A stretch of 64,000 bases of DNA from an uncultured Clostridia bacterium (GCA_947632335.1 CANROX010000004.1:1-64000); one strand, 5' to 3'; counted from the first letter of the stretch, positions 16,719-26,643 are shown. The notes: generated by a model from the sequence alone, not told the origin. Translations and numbers: made by a program.

Positions 16719-17746
16719 TGATTACTAAGGAAACAGACTTTAAGAAACATATAAAGTCGGGAGAATTTAATAACCTTTACTTTATTGCAGGGGAAGAAAA
16801 ATTCCTTGTAAAGCATTACACGGACAGACTTATAAAGGAGATAATGGGGGAAGAACCGCCGGAGTTTAACTACCACAGGTTTGACAACGACAGTACTGTA
16901 GAGGAAATGGCTGTTGCCCTTGATGTAATGCCCTTTATGAGCAAATATAATTGTGTAAAAATTTCAGACTTGAATATAGAAAGACTTAAAAAAACGGAAC
17001 TTGATAATTTGAAAACCATAATTAGTAATGTTCCAAAAACCTCAATTTTGATTTTTACTTTCCCCACTCTGACTATATCGGGCAAGGAGTACAAGGCTGT
17101 TCAAAAAATCATTGATAATACCGGAATTTGTGTTGAGTTAAAAAAGTATGACTCTCACGCTCTTTCCAAAAGACTTGTTGACGCCGCATATAAAAGAGGC
17201 TGCACAATTACCCTCAATAATGCAGGAAAGATTGTGGATTATTGCGGTACAGATTTAACTGTGCTGCAAAACGAAATTGAAAAGCTGTCGGCATATGCAG
17301 ATGGTGGAGAAATCACCCTTGATATGATAAATGAACTTGTAAATATTAATTTGGAAACAAAAGTTTACTATATGTCTGATGATATAATTTCAAACAATCT
17401 GGATAGAGCTTATAGAGAGCTGGATATACTCTTTAACCAAGGGGAGGACGCTGTGGCAATCCTTAGAGGGATCGCCTCTGCGTATATTGACCTGTACCGT
17501 TCAAGGGTAATGGCAGAGGGGGGTATCCCCATTGATGTAGTGGCAAAGGACTTTAATTACGGTACAAGAAAATTTGTACTTACCAAGTCTGCAAGGAGCG
17601 GAAAAAGGCTTTCTACATCGGCGCTCAGAAAGAGCATTGATAAGATAATTACAGCAGACTACAAGATGAAAAGCACCTCTCTTAACCATAGAGTTCTGAT
17701 AGAAAAGTTAATTTCAGAGCTTTCCGTTATTTCCGTGGAGGGTTGA
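16718..17746 (+). CDS. holA: DNA polymerase III delta subunit
   Basis: HolA is the clamp-loader subunit that opens the sliding clamp. The 342-residue protein shows the family start (LYFIAGEEKFLVKHYTDRLIKEI), the middle SILIFTFPTLTISGKEYKA, and the C-terminal collar region KSTSLNHRVLIEKLISELS. It has no Walker motif, as expected for delta. TAATG overlap with comEC couples their translation; rnmV follows one base after its stop. Confidence 0.93.
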   Translation: MITKETDFKKHIKSGEFNNLYFIAGEEKFLVKHYTDRLIKEIMGEEPPEFNYHRFDNDSTVEEMAVALDVMPFMSKYNCVKISDLNIERLKKTELDNLKTIISNVPKTSILIFTFPTLTISGKEYKAVQKIIDNTGICVELKKYDSHALSKRLVDAAYKRGCTITLNNAGKIVDYCGTDLTVLQNEIEKLSAYADGGEITLDMINELVNINLETKVYYMSDDIISNNLDRAYRELDILFNQGEDAVAILRGIASAYIDLYRSRVMAEGGIPIDVVAKDFNYGTRKFVLTKSARSGKRLSTSALRKSIDKIITADYKMKSTSLNHRVLIEKLISELSVISVEG

Positions 17747-17747
17747 T

Positions 17748-18344
17748 ATGATAAGAATAAGAGAGGCGGTTATTGTAGAGGGAAAATACGACAAGATAAA
17801 ACTGTCCGGAGTAGTTGACGCACCCATAATTGAAACCAACGGCTTTAGGATTTTTAAGGATAAGGAAAAACAAAGGCTAATTAGGAAAGTGGCGGAAAAA
17901 AGAGGGATACTAATAATTACAGACAGCGACTCTGCCGGCTTTGTAATAAGAAATTTCCTTAAAGGAATTATAAAGGAAGATTTAATTAGGCAGTGCTACA
18001 TACCGCAGCTAAAGGGCAAGGAGAGCCGTAAGGATAAACCCTCAAAGGAGGGGTATCTTGGAGTAGAGGGCGTTAGTGACGATATTATAATAAGTGCTAT
18101 TGGCAAGTCGGGGGCAGAAATTCTTGGAGAGGAAAATCAGTCTAAAGCAACAGGTAATGAAATTACAAAGTCTGATTTTTTCGATTTGGGACTTACAGGA
18201 AAATCCTATTCAAAAGATAAAAGGGAAAAAATCTTAAAATACCTTGGTTTGCCTACATACCTTTCAGCAAATGCTATGATATCCTCCCTTAACATTCTTT
18301 TGACAAAAAAGGAGCTGTTTGAACTTACAGAAAAGTTAATATAA
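17748..18344 (+). CDS. rnmV: ribonuclease M5 (5S rRNA maturation)
   Basis: Ribonuclease M5 trims 5S rRNA precursors in Firmicutes. The N-terminal Toprim domain is clear: AVIVEGKYDKIKL with its catalytic Glu near residue 11, and ILIITDSDSAGFVIRNFLKG with the DxD acidic pair. The C-terminal half carries the short domain usual in clostridial members (FFDLGLTGKSYSKDKREKIL). The 198-residue length is normal. It lies one base after holA, so comEC-holA-rnmV form one unit. No 5S gene is in the window. Confidence 0.92.
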   Translation: MIRIREAVIVEGKYDKIKLSGVVDAPIIETNGFRIFKDKEKQRLIRKVAEKRGILIITDSDSAGFVIRNFLKGIIKEDLIRQCYIPQLKGKESRKDKPSKEGYLGVEGVSDDIIISAIGKSGAEILGEENQSKATGNEITKSDFFDLGLTGKSYSKDKREKILKYLGLPTYLSANAMISSLNILLTKKELFELTEKLI

Positions 18345-18394
18345 GAGTTGGTAATAAATCATCCCTTTTTGCCTAAAATAAAGGTGGTGATTTT

Positions 18395-18781
18395 ATGTTA
18401 AGAAAATGGGATATTATAGTTTTTCTCTTTGGCGGAGTAAGCTATGGTATGATAGAGATAATTTGGCGACAGCACACCCACTGGTCTATGGTTATTTTAG
18501 GGGGGCTTTGCTTTTCAATTCTTTACAGACTTTTTAATATTATGGATAATTATTCTTTATTAGAAAAATGTGTTTTGGGTGCAACAGTAATAACCTGTCT
18601 TGAATTTCTCACCGGCTGGGTAGTAAACATTATTTTCGGAATGGGCGTATGGAATTACGGCAGAATGCCCCTTAATCTGTTTGGGCAGGTTTGTTTGCTT
18701 TACAGCGTAATGTGGGGAGTGCTTTGCATACCTATAAACTTCATTTCAAAGGGAATAAAGGCGTATGAAAAAAGGAGGTGA
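18395..18781 (+). CDS. CmpB-type membrane protein (putative ABC-transporter type IV family)
   Basis: A 128-residue protein with four predicted membrane helices. GVSYGMIEIIWRQHTHWSM and the late GMGVWNYGRMPLNLFGQVCL match the family labelled putative ABC-transporter type IV (CmpB). No ATPase gene is adjacent, so a transport role is not supported by context, and function is unknown. aaaggtggtga precedes the ATG. Its stop codon sits inside a terminator shared with the convergent - strand gene. Confidence 0.75.
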   Translation: MLRKWDIIVFLFGGVSYGMIEIIWRQHTHWSMVILGGLCFSILYRLFNIMDNYSLLEKCVLGATVITCLEFLTGWVVNIIFGMGVWNYGRMPLNLFGQVCLLYSVMWGVLCIPINFISKGIKAYEKRR

Positions 18782-18794
18782 AAATCACCTCCTT
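18772..18794. terminator. bidirectional terminator between convergent genes
   Basis: aaggaggtga and tcacctcctt form a perfect 10-bp stem with a 3-base loop. An A-run lies upstream (a T-run for the - strand) and an AT-rich tract downstream. It overlaps the end of the CmpB-type gene. Confidence 0.8.
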
Positions 18795-18800
18795 AAATTA

Positions 18801-20042
18801 TTATTGAACTTTTACAATAACGCTGATAATTCTTCTGTCCTCCACCTTATAAATTTCAAAGCTGATACCCTCAAGGGTAAGGATTTCGTTTTCCTCAGGG
18901 ACTTTACCCATAGCCTCAAATATAAAGCCTCCTACAGTATGACTTTCGGTTTCATTTTGGATATCCTTGCCAACCAGCTCAATAAGCTCGTCAATTTCCA
19001 TATCACCGCTTACAAGGTAGCAGTTATCTCTAAGCTTTGTGTAGTCTTTTTCAATGTCCTCGTCCTCATCGTAAATGTCACCCACAATTTCCTCAATAAG
19101 GTCCTCCATTGTAACAATACCAAGGGTTCCGCCGTATTCGTCTGTAACTACAGCAATATTAGTCTGGTTTTTCCTCATATCATTCATTAAAGCACTGAGT
19201 TTACGGCTTTTATAGGTAAAAAATGCGTCTTTAATCAAAATTTTAATATCGGGGGTTTTTCCCTCTATAAGCTGTTCAAGGAAATCCCTTGTGTAGAGTA
19301 TACCCAGAATGTTGTCCAGATTTTCCTTGTAGACAGGTATTCTGCTGTATCTGTCCTGAATAATCTTATTTTTATTTGTTTCAAAGTCATCGTCAATATC
19401 AACGGCGCAAAGGTCAACTCTGGGTGTGAGAATTTCAAATGCCGACTTTTCGTCAAATTCAAGGGCTGACTGTACCATTTCGCTTTCTTCTTCTTCAAGA
19501 ACTCCCTCATTTTCCGAAGATTCTATAATATACTTTAGTTCTGCCTCTGTAACAGTAGGTGAGTCGTTTTTAATGTTCAGTATTTTAAGGGCAAGGCTTT
19601 TGAGGGCAATAAAAACAGTTGAAAAAGGGGTTAGCGCAATCATCATACCTTTAAGGAGAAATGCTGTATAAAGGGAAATGGTTTCGCTTTTTTCCTTGCC
19701 TATACATTTTGGAATGACTTCACCAAAGGTAAGTACCAAAAGGGTAGTTGCACCGGTAGAAATTGCAGCGGCAAAGTTTTCAAATATATTCATACACAGA
19801 ACAGTTGCCAGGGAAGAACAACCTAAATTTACTACATTGTTTCCTATTAGTATGGTTGTAAGCGCCTTGTCAAAATGTTCGGTAATATAAAGTGCGTTTT
19901 TAGCTTTTTTATTTCCGGAGTCAAGCCGGTTTTTCAGCCTTGCCGTGCTTACACAGGAAAATGCTGTTTCTATACAGGAAAAGAAGCTGGAGCATAAAAT
20001 AAGTACTCCCACCGCAATTCCCAAAAATAAATTGCTATCCAA
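18801..20042 (-). CDS. CNNM/CBS-domain membrane protein (CorC/HlyC family)
   Basis: A 413-residue protein with an N-terminal DUF21/CNNM membrane domain (about residues 1-185; FSCIETAFSCVSTARLKNRL, TTILIGNNVVNLGCSS). A CBS pair follows (ILTPRVDLCAVDIDDDFE, VVTDEYGGTLGIVTMEDLIEEIVGDIYDE), then a C-terminal CorC/HlyC domain (TVGGFIFEAMGKVPEENE). Members act in magnesium or divalent-cation efflux or homeostasis; older annotation as haemolysin is misleading. Translation starts at TTG 20042, eight bases after cggagga. It is one of five - strand genes and is divergently transcribed from tepA. Confidence 0.9.
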   Translation of the reverse strand: MDSNLFLGIAVGVLILCSSFFSCIETAFSCVSTARLKNRLDSGNKKAKNALYITEHFDKALTTILIGNNVVNLGCSSLATVLCMNIFENFAAAISTGATTLLVLTFGEVIPKCIGKEKSETISLYTAFLLKGMMIALTPFSTVFIALKSLALKILNIKNDSPTVTEAELKYIIESSENEGVLEEEESEMVQSALEFDEKSAFEILTPRVDLCAVDIDDDFETNKNKIIQDRYSRIPVYKENLDNILGILYTRDFLEQLIEGKTPDIKILIKDAFFTYKSRKLSALMNDMRKNQTNIAVVTDEYGGTLGIVTMEDLIEEIVGDIYDEDEDIEKDYTKLRDNCYLVSGDMEIDELIELVGKDIQNETESHTVGGFIFEAMGKVPEENEILTLEGISFEIYKVEDRRIISVIVKVQ

Positions 20043-20081
20043 TTATTTCCTCCGTAATTTCATAAGTAATATATCCCCTCT

Positions 20082-20109
20082 ATTATATCACATAATATAC
20101 AATTTTCAA
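20082..20109 (-). promoter_or_regulatory. probable promoter for the CNNM gene
   Basis: On the - strand, TTGAAA and TATAAT are separated by 16 bp, about 40 bases before the TTG start. Confidence 0.5.
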
Positions 20110-20143
20110 TTCCTTTAGCCACTATAAAATGGAAAAAATAATA

Positions 20144-20172
20144 TTGAAGAATAATTCTAAAAATGATATAAT
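20144..20172 (+). promoter_or_regulatory. sigma-A-type promoter for the tepA operon
   Basis: TTGAAG, 17 bp, TATAAT. It lies downstream of the ORF track's first start (20129), which supports the later ATG at 20234 as the real start. Confidence 0.7.
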
Positions 20173-20233
20173 AATTTTGTATGTGTATTATAGGTTCCTT
20201 CGGCAAAAACTAATGCTGGAGGTGCATATAATT

Positions 20234-21022
20234 ATGATAATAAAAAGTGAAATATTAGGCGCAAATTCTCTTGATAATTCACAGAAAAACAAAAACCAAA
20301 CTCCGGATGAAAATCCTGACGGAGGGGATATTGCAGGGGGAGAGGCCTCTCTTACTGAAGAAAATGCAGAGGGAATAAGAAACTTAGGTTCTGTTATTAC
20401 CGGCAGGGAAGACACACTGATACACTGCCTTACAATAATAGGTCAAATTGAAGGTCACTATATTCTGCCCAGTCAAAACAAAACCACAAAGTATGAACAT
20501 ATCATACCACTGCTTGTTTCAGTAGAGGAGGATCCAAAAGTAAAGGGACTTCTCATACTTCTTAACACAGTTGGGGGAGATGTGGAGGCAGGACTTGCTA
20601 TTGCAGAAGTAATAGCAGGAATGAAAACACCCACTGTTTCCGTAGTAATTGGGGGCAGTCACTCAATCGGAATACCCCTTGCAGTTGCAGCAGATAAAAG
20701 CTATATTGCAAAAAGTGCCACAATGACGGCCCACCCTGTACGCACAACAGGACTTACCCTGGGGGTTTCCCAGTCCTTTGAATATTTCAAGCGTATACAG
20801 GACAGAATTACCACATTTGTAAGTGATAATTCCAATATCTCAAAGGAGGAGTACAATAGACTGGTGCTGAATACAGGTGAACTTGTTACTGATATCGGCA
20901 CAATACTGGACTCTGAAACTGCTGTGAAAACAGGACTTATCGACAGCGTTGGTACACTAAGCGAGGCAATAGACTGGCTTTATAAAATGATAAATAATGA
21001 TGAAAATAAAACTTCATCATAA
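20234..21022 (+). CDS. tepA: ClpP-like serine protease of the TepA/YmfB type
   Basis: A 262-residue member of the ClpP superfamily. An N-terminal disordered acidic stretch (about residues 12-48, rich in Asn, Asp, Glu and Gly) precedes the protease domain. In that domain NTVGGDVEAGLAIAEVI is the oxyanion region, GGSHSIGIPLA holds the likely nucleophile Ser144, and MTAHPVR gives His167. Bacillus TepA (YmfB) lies beside spoIIIE, and the same neighbourhood appears here with ftsK/spoIIIE two genes downstream. The start at ATG 20234 follows tggaggtg. It has been linked to protein export and to sporulation protein degradation; the exact substrate here is unknown. Confidence 0.85.
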   Translation: MIIKSEILGANSLDNSQKNKNQTPDENPDGGDIAGGEASLTEENAEGIRNLGSVITGREDTLIHCLTIIGQIEGHYILPSQNKTTKYEHIIPLLVSVEEDPKVKGLLILLNTVGGDVEAGLAIAEVIAGMKTPTVSVVIGGSHSIGIPLAVAADKSYIAKSATMTAHPVRTTGLTLGVSQSFEYFKRIQDRITTFVSDNSNISKEEYNRLVLNTGELVTDIGTILDSETAVKTGLIDSVGTLSEAIDWLYKMINNDENKTSS

Positions 21023-21056
21023 TATACTGCTTCGGCAGTTACATAAGGAGAATATT

Positions 21057-21998
21057 ATGGAATTTATTTATTCAATCGTAATGGGTATTGTTCAGGGTTT
21101 AACCGAATTTCTGCCTGTTTCATCATCGGGACACCTGACACTTGTACAGCATATCTTCGGCGTCGACGGAGAGAGCAACTTCTTTTTCAATGTTATGCTC
21201 CATGTGGGAACGCTGGTGGCTGTGTGTGTATTCTACTATAGGCTTATTTGGGATTTAATTAAATCTTTTATATCACTTTTGGGAAAGATTTTTACAGGCA
21301 AGTTCAGTTGGAAAAACAGAACAGACCATGAAAATATGCTGTTTATGCTTATAATCAGTCTGCTTCCTCTCTTTATTCTTTTCCTGCCCGTTCCGGGTAC
21401 GGATTTGAGCTTTAAAGATGTTTCAGAACTGTTCTCAGGAAACAAATATCTCTATGTTGTATCGGGACTTCTTCTTGTTACTTCAATACTTCTTTGGATT
21501 GGTATTGCCTGCAACAAACGCACCTGCAGCAGAGGCATTTCTAAAACCGGTGAAAAAGAGGGCAGGAAGAACTATAATATACTCGATGCTATTGTAGTGG
21601 GTGTTACACAGGTGGTGGCAACACTTCCTGGTATTTCGCGTTCCGGTTCAACCCTTGCAACAGCAGAAATGCGTGGTATTAATAAGCAAAGAGCCATTGA
21701 CTATACATTTATTCTCGGTATTCCTACAATACTTGCCTCCGCAGTGTTTGAGCTTAAAGACGCGTTTGAAACACCGGTTGCTCCCGGTGAGGAAATTGGA
21801 ACACTTGCACTTGTAATAGGAATGGTGGTTTCTGCAATCGTAGGTTACCTTGCAATACTAATTTTCAAGTGGTTCTTAAAAACAGACAAGATGTACATAT
21901 TTGCAACTTATACGGCAGTAATCGGCATTGTCGGTATTATTATTTCAATTATTGAAATGAACTGTGGATACAATCTTTTCTCCGGTGCGGCATTATAA
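21057..21998 (+). CDS. uppP: undecaprenyl-diphosphatase (BacA family)
   Basis: UppP dephosphorylates undecaprenyl pyrophosphate so the lipid carrier can be reused in wall synthesis; overproduction gives bacitracin tolerance. The 313-residue protein has about eight membrane helices. The signature GIVQGLTEFLPVSSSGHLTL lies at the start and LPGISRSGSTLATAEMRGI later, both part of the catalytic site. The start at ATG 21057, after ataaggagaat, places these motifs as in homologues; the track start at 20997 lies inside tepA. It is placed between tepA and ftsK. Confidence 0.96.
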   Translation: MEFIYSIVMGIVQGLTEFLPVSSSGHLTLVQHIFGVDGESNFFFNVMLHVGTLVAVCVFYYRLIWDLIKSFISLLGKIFTGKFSWKNRTDHENMLFMLIISLLPLFILFLPVPGTDLSFKDVSELFSGNKYLYVVSGLLLVTSILLWIGIACNKRTCSRGISKTGEKEGRKNYNILDAIVVGVTQVVATLPGISRSGSTLATAEMRGINKQRAIDYTFILGIPTILASAVFELKDAFETPVAPGEEIGTLALVIGMVVSAIVGYLAILIFKWFLKTDKMYIFATYTAVIGIVGIIISIIEMNCGYNLFSGAAL

Positions 21999-22012
21999 AG
22001 AGGGTAGTATAG

Positions 22013-24637
22013 ATGGCTGAAAAAAAGGCTAAAAAGTCAACAGCAAAGTCTGCCAAAGGTAAGCAGACAAATAAAGCAAAAACTGAAAAAAAGAAAAACT
22101 CCAAAAAGGATACCGCCCCTAAGCCTAAAAACTATAGGGTAAGGGCAATTATTCTTTTTGCGTCAGGACTTCTGTTCCTTTGTCTTATGTTTATCAGAGG
22201 AAATTTTTTGTGGGATTTTCTCAGAAATAGTATTTTTGGACTTTTAGGAGTTCCAACGCTTTTAATTTCTCTTTTGCTTTTCTATGTGTCCATTCTCACA
22301 GCAAAGGAAAAGGAAATACACCGGCTAAAAGTAAAAATGATACTGTGTGTAGTAATAATTCTTTTAACCCAAATGGATTTCTACATATTCACAGGTACCC
22401 AGTACGGTAACTATTTTGCAGAGCTTGGCAGGAGCTTTATGAAGGGGTACAATGCTGAGGAAGTGTTTAGTAGTGGCGGCGGACTTTTTGGTGCAATACT
22501 GGGTTATCCAATGTGCTACGGAATTGGAAATTTTGTATCCGCTATTATTGTCAATGTTATATTGGCAGTTATACTTCTCATTGTTACAGGAACCTCTCTC
22601 CTTGATATTGCAAATGCTGCGAAAAGACCTGTTCAGGCTGTACGCAGAAAGGTTGAAAGAAAGAGAAGTTTGCAGGTAGAAAATCCTAACGAGGAGTATG
22701 ACAGATTTTATCAAGAGGATTTTCCTGCCCGTCATTATACTGATAATATTGATATTCCCCTTGATAACAAAAAAAGAAAAAAGAAGAAAAAAATTAATAA
22801 AGAAAATGTCCCCGACAGTATAGACCTGCTTGGTGGTGATATGCCTAAAAACCAGGAGGACAGCATTATAAATATTATTAAGAGGGCAAACAGGGGAAGT
22901 GGAACTGTAACTGATGAAGCAAAAGGTAAAACCTCCCAAAAGACTGAAGCCCTTAAAGAGGCTGCAAGGCATATGGACGCCTCGGAAATTGATAAAGAAA
23001 CAAAGGCTATTGACCAAGAAATTAAAAATGGTGAGAAAATTCCTGCAAACAAGTATAAATATCCTCCGATACAGCTCCTTAAACTTGCCAGCAATACAAA
23101 TTTAGCAAATGTAAGAAATGAAATGGAGGAAAAGGCCGACAGGCTCGTTTCTACTTTGGATTCCTTTGGGGTCAAGGTAAGGATTACAAACATATGCCGA
23201 GGTCCCTCTGTTACAAGATATGAGCTACAGCCGGCGCCGGGGGTAAAAATCAGTAAGATTACAAACCTTGCCGACGATATTGCCCTTAATCTTGCTGCCA
23301 ATGGGGTGCGTATAGAGGCTCCCATTCCCGGCAAGGCCGCTGTTGGCATTGAGGTACCCAATAAGGTGGTTTCAATGGTTTCAATGAGGGAGCTTATTGA
23401 CAGTGATGCCTTTCGTAACGAAAAGAGCAAGCTGACATGTGTTCTGGGCAGAGATATAAGCGGTGAAATTGTTACGACCGACCTTGCAAAAATGCCTCAT
23501 CTTCTTATTGCAGGTACTACAGGTTCAGGTAAGTCTGTATGCGTAAATTCACTACTTATGAGTATTCTCTACAGGGCATCTCCCGATGAAGTAAAGTTTC
23601 TTCTTATTGACCCGAAGATGGTTGAGTTTTCAAAGTACAAGGGAATACCCCACCTTCTTGTGCCTGTTGTTTCCGATGCAAAAAAAGCCGCCGCCGCCCT
23701 TAACTGGGCAGTCAGCGAAATGCTCCAAAGGTACAAGCTTTTTTCGGAATACGACTGTAAGGACATTAATTCCTACAATGATTTAATTGAAAGCAATCTA
23801 CAGTTTATAGCAGAACAAAGTCCTATGGAGGGGGAAGAACCCGAGGTTATGGAAATTAACGGACTTCCTGTGCCAAAGGAAAAAATGTTCCGCTGTGTAA
23901 TTGCCATTGATGAACTTGCCGACCTTATGATGGCCGCACCCTCAGAGGTTGAGGAAAGCATCTGTCGTCTGGCACAGATGGCACGAGCCGCCGGTATGCA
24001 CCTTGTAATTGCCACCCAGCGTCCCTCAGTCAATGTTATTACAGGTGTTATTAAGGCAAATATCCCGTCAAGAATTTCCTTGAAGGTTAGCTCGAATATT
24101 GATTCCCGAACAATTTTGGACTTTGGCGGTGCAGAAAAACTTATTGGCAAGGGCGATATGCTTTATTCCCCTGTGGGAGCGCCAAAACCCATTCGTGTTC
24201 AGGGCTGTTTTGCCAGCGACTCTGAAATTGAGGGAGTGACAAATTACATTAAGAAAAATTATCGCTCCCAGTATAACGAGGAAATAGAAGAAAAAATCAA
24301 GAAAATTACCGTTGAGGGTATGGAGGCAGAGGAAACCTCCTCCAACGACAGCGGTGCGGATTTAGATGAAAAAATAGAAGAGGCAATTAAAATTGTCATT
24401 GACGCAGGACAAGCCTCAACAAGCCTTGTGCAGCGCAGACTAAAGGTCGGTTATGCCAGGGCAGGTCGTATGATAGACGAAATGGAAAGCTTAGGTATTG
24501 TAGGACCTCATCAGGGCAGTAAGCCCAGAGATGTACTTATGACCTACCAGGAATGGCTGGAGAGAAAGAACCTTACAGGGGATACCTCCCCGTCAGACGA
24601 AACAGATGTATTCAGCCAGGTTTTACCGGAGGAGTAG
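22013..24637 (+). CDS. ftsK: FtsK/SpoIIIE DNA translocase
   Basis: An 874-residue DNA pump that clears chromosome DNA through the division or sporulation septum. A Lys/Ala-rich N-terminus (1-35) precedes about four membrane helices (about residues 45-195) and a charged linker. The translocase motor has alpha and beta parts with Walker A GTTGSGKSVCVNSLL (about residue 500) and Walker B VIAIDELADLMM, and a C-terminal winged-helix gamma domain (ASTSLVQRRLKVGYARAGRMID). Position after tepA matches spoIIIE in Bacillus, so this may be the sporulation pump, but a single gene could serve both roles. Confidence 0.95.
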   Translation: MAEKKAKKSTAKSAKGKQTNKAKTEKKKNSKKDTAPKPKNYRVRAIILFASGLLFLCLMFIRGNFLWDFLRNSIFGLLGVPTLLISLLLFYVSILTAKEKEIHRLKVKMILCVVIILLTQMDFYIFTGTQYGNYFAELGRSFMKGYNAEEVFSSGGGLFGAILGYPMCYGIGNFVSAIIVNVILAVILLIVTGTSLLDIANAAKRPVQAVRRKVERKRSLQVENPNEEYDRFYQEDFPARHYTDNIDIPLDNKKRKKKKKINKENVPDSIDLLGGDMPKNQEDSIINIIKRANRGSGTVTDEAKGKTSQKTEALKEAARHMDASEIDKETKAIDQEIKNGEKIPANKYKYPPIQLLKLASNTNLANVRNEMEEKADRLVSTLDSFGVKVRITNICRGPSVTRYELQPAPGVKISKITNLADDIALNLAANGVRIEAPIPGKAAVGIEVPNKVVSMVSMRELIDSDAFRNEKSKLTCVLGRDISGEIVTTDLAKMPHLLIAGTTGSGKSVCVNSLLMSILYRASPDEVKFLLIDPKMVEFSKYKGIPHLLVPVVSDAKKAAAALNWAVSEMLQRYKLFSEYDCKDINSYNDLIESNLQFIAEQSPMEGEEPEVMEINGLPVPKEKMFRCVIAIDELADLMMAAPSEVEESICRLAQMARAAGMHLVIATQRPSVNVITGVIKANIPSRISLKVSSNIDSRTILDFGGAEKLIGKGDMLYSPVGAPKPIRVQGCFASDSEIEGVTNYIKKNYRSQYNEEIEEKIKKITVEGMEAEETSSNDSGADLDEKIEEAIKIVIDAGQASTSLVQRRLKVGYARAGRMIDEMESLGIVGPHQGSKPRDVLMTYQEWLERKNLTGDTSPSDETDVFSQVLPEE

Positions 24638-24640
24638 ACT

Positions 24641-26548
24641 ATGGCCTTTCTTCCAATTACAAAAGAAGAAGTTAATAAATTAGGCTGGCAACAGCCTGAC
24701 TTTGTGTATGTTACAGGGGACAGCTATGTTGACCACCCTTCATTTGGAGTAGCAATTATTACAAGAGTGCTGGAGGCAAAGGGCTATAAGGTTGCTGTTT
24801 TATCCCAGCCAAACTGGAGGGATATTAAGAAATTTAATCCCTTTGGCAAGCCTAAGCTGGGATTTTTTGTAACCAGCGGTAATATAGACTCAATGGTTGC
24901 CCATTATACTGTTAATAAAAAAAGGCGTTCAGACGACGCCTATACAGCAGGCGGAAAGACAGGGGGTCGTCCCGACAGAGCTGTTATTGTATATTCAAAT
25001 ATTTTGAAACAGCTCTATCCCGATGTTCCAGTAATTATAGGAGGACTTGAGGCCTCGTTGAGAAGATTTGCACACTATGATTATTGGGACGACAGGGTAA
25101 GACCTTCAATTCTTTTTGACAGCAGAGCAGATATACTTACCTATGGTATGGGGGAAAACCAGACTATAGAAATTGCTAAAAGACTGTCTGAGGGAAAGAC
25201 TGTAAAGGAACTTAGAGATATTAAAGGCATTTGTTATGCCTTACCAACAAGTGAATATAAGCCGGGCCCCGTTGTTGATTTACCTACATATGAGAGGGTC
25301 TGCCAAAGCAAAAAAGATTATGCTGTTGCCGCCAGGAAAGAGCTTGAGGAGGCTGACGCAGTAAGGGGCAGAAAGGTTATACAGCGCCACGGGAAAAATA
25401 TTCTTGTGCAAAATCCTCCGATGCCTCCACTTACCACAGAGGAACTGGACTGGGTGTATTCTTTGCCATACGAAAAATACTATCACCCAAGTTATGAGGC
25501 ATTAGGGGGAGTACCGGGAATTAAGGAAGTTGAGTTTTCCATTACCCACAACAGGGGGTGTTTCGGCGCCTGTAACTTTTGTTCGATTGCATTTCATCAG
25601 GGCAGGGCAATAACTGTCCGCAGTAAAGAAAGCGTTATTGCAGAGGCTGAAAGACTGGTTAAAAATCCTCGCTTTAAAGGATATATCCACGATGTGGGAG
25701 GCCCCACAGCCAATTTCAGATTGCCCTCATGCCAAATTCAAAATCAAGTGGGTATGTGTAAAAATAAAAAGTGTCTTGCCCCCAAGCCTTGCAAAAATTT
25801 GCAGGTAAGTCACAGTGAATATATTGATATTCTCCGCACAATGAGGAAAATAAAGGGAATTAAAAAGGTATTTATCCGTTCAGGCATTCGTTTTGATTAT
25901 CTTATGGAGGATGAAAGCAAGGAATTTTTTAACGAGCTTGTTAGGTACCATGTCAGCGGTCAGCTAAAGGTTGCACCGGAACACTGTTCGGCGGCAGTAC
26001 TTGATAAAATGGGCAAACCTCATATTGCAACATATAAGAAATTTCAGGATGAATTTTATAAAATAACAAAACAGGCAGGAAAGGAACAGTACCTTGTGCC
26101 ATACCTTATGAGTTCACACCCCGGCTCAACCCTTAAAGACGCTGTTGAACTTGCATTGTTCCTTAAAGAAGAACATATAAGACCTGAACAGGTTCAGGAT
26201 TTTTACCCAACACCGGGCACAATCAGCACAGCAATGTTTTATACGGAGCTTGACCCTTACACACTTGAACCTGTATATGTTCCCAAAACAATGGAGGAAA
26301 AGCATATGCAGAGGGCACTTTTGCAATATTTTAATCCAAAGAACAGGGATATCGTTGCAAAGGCTCTGCACAAAGCAGGCAGAGCGGATTTAATAGGTAC
26401 GGGTAAGCATTGTCTTATTAATTTACCCAAAAGTCAACTCCGTCAGGGCAAAGGCAAGTCCCCTAATAAAAACAAAAGTAAGACAATCAGCAGAAATAAA
26501 ACTGCTATGCACCGGAATAATCATAACAGGAAGAAAAAATACAGATAA
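24641..26548 (+). CDS. YgiQ-family radical SAM protein
   Basis: A 635-residue protein of the UPF0313/YgiQ type. The N-terminal region is a B12-binding-like domain (YVTGDSYVDHPSFGVAIITRVLEAKGY), followed by a radical SAM domain with the CxxxCxxC cluster in NRGCFGACNFCSIAFHQGR (about residues 307-314). An additional Cys-rich segment (CKNKKCLAPKPC) may bind another metal. The tail is strongly basic (KNKSKTISRNKT). The reaction is unknown. It starts three bases after ftsK, so the two are likely cotranscribed. Confidence 0.92.
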   Translation: MAFLPITKEEVNKLGWQQPDFVYVTGDSYVDHPSFGVAIITRVLEAKGYKVAVLSQPNWRDIKKFNPFGKPKLGFFVTSGNIDSMVAHYTVNKKRRSDDAYTAGGKTGGRPDRAVIVYSNILKQLYPDVPVIIGGLEASLRRFAHYDYWDDRVRPSILFDSRADILTYGMGENQTIEIAKRLSEGKTVKELRDIKGICYALPTSEYKPGPVVDLPTYERVCQSKKDYAVAARKELEEADAVRGRKVIQRHGKNILVQNPPMPPLTTEELDWVYSLPYEKYYHPSYEALGGVPGIKEVEFSITHNRGCFGACNFCSIAFHQGRAITVRSKESVIAEAERLVKNPRFKGYIHDVGGPTANFRLPSCQIQNQVGMCKNKKCLAPKPCKNLQVSHSEYIDILRTMRKIKGIKKVFIRSGIRFDYLMEDESKEFFNELVRYHVSGQLKVAPEHCSAAVLDKMGKPHIATYKKFQDEFYKITKQAGKEQYLVPYLMSSHPGSTLKDAVELALFLKEEHIRPEQVQDFYPTPGTISTAMFYTELDPYTLEPVYVPKTMEEKHMQRALLQYFNPKNRDIVAKALHKAGRADLIGTGKHCLINLPKSQLRQGKGKSPNKNKSKTISRNKTAMHRNNHNRKKKYR

Positions 26549-26643
26549 AATCTTCCTTTACAAAATTAAACTTATAATATATACTAAATGTATATTGAAA
26601 AAGGTACGGAAATTACAGTGTACCGTTGAAAGGAATAGAAGAA

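Noticed and set aside
18765-19190. 141-residue + strand ORF after the CmpB-type gene
   Set aside because: It crosses the bidirectional terminator and is antisense to the CNNM gene.
22364-23430. Large - strand ORFs (217 and 231 residues) opposite ftsK
   Set aside because: They lie fully within a well-supported FtsK/SpoIIIE coding frame, have no ribosome binding site and show shadow-type composition.
26549-26643. T-box leader before tyrS
   Set aside because: The gap is 95 bp, has no T-box sequence and no terminator hairpin.
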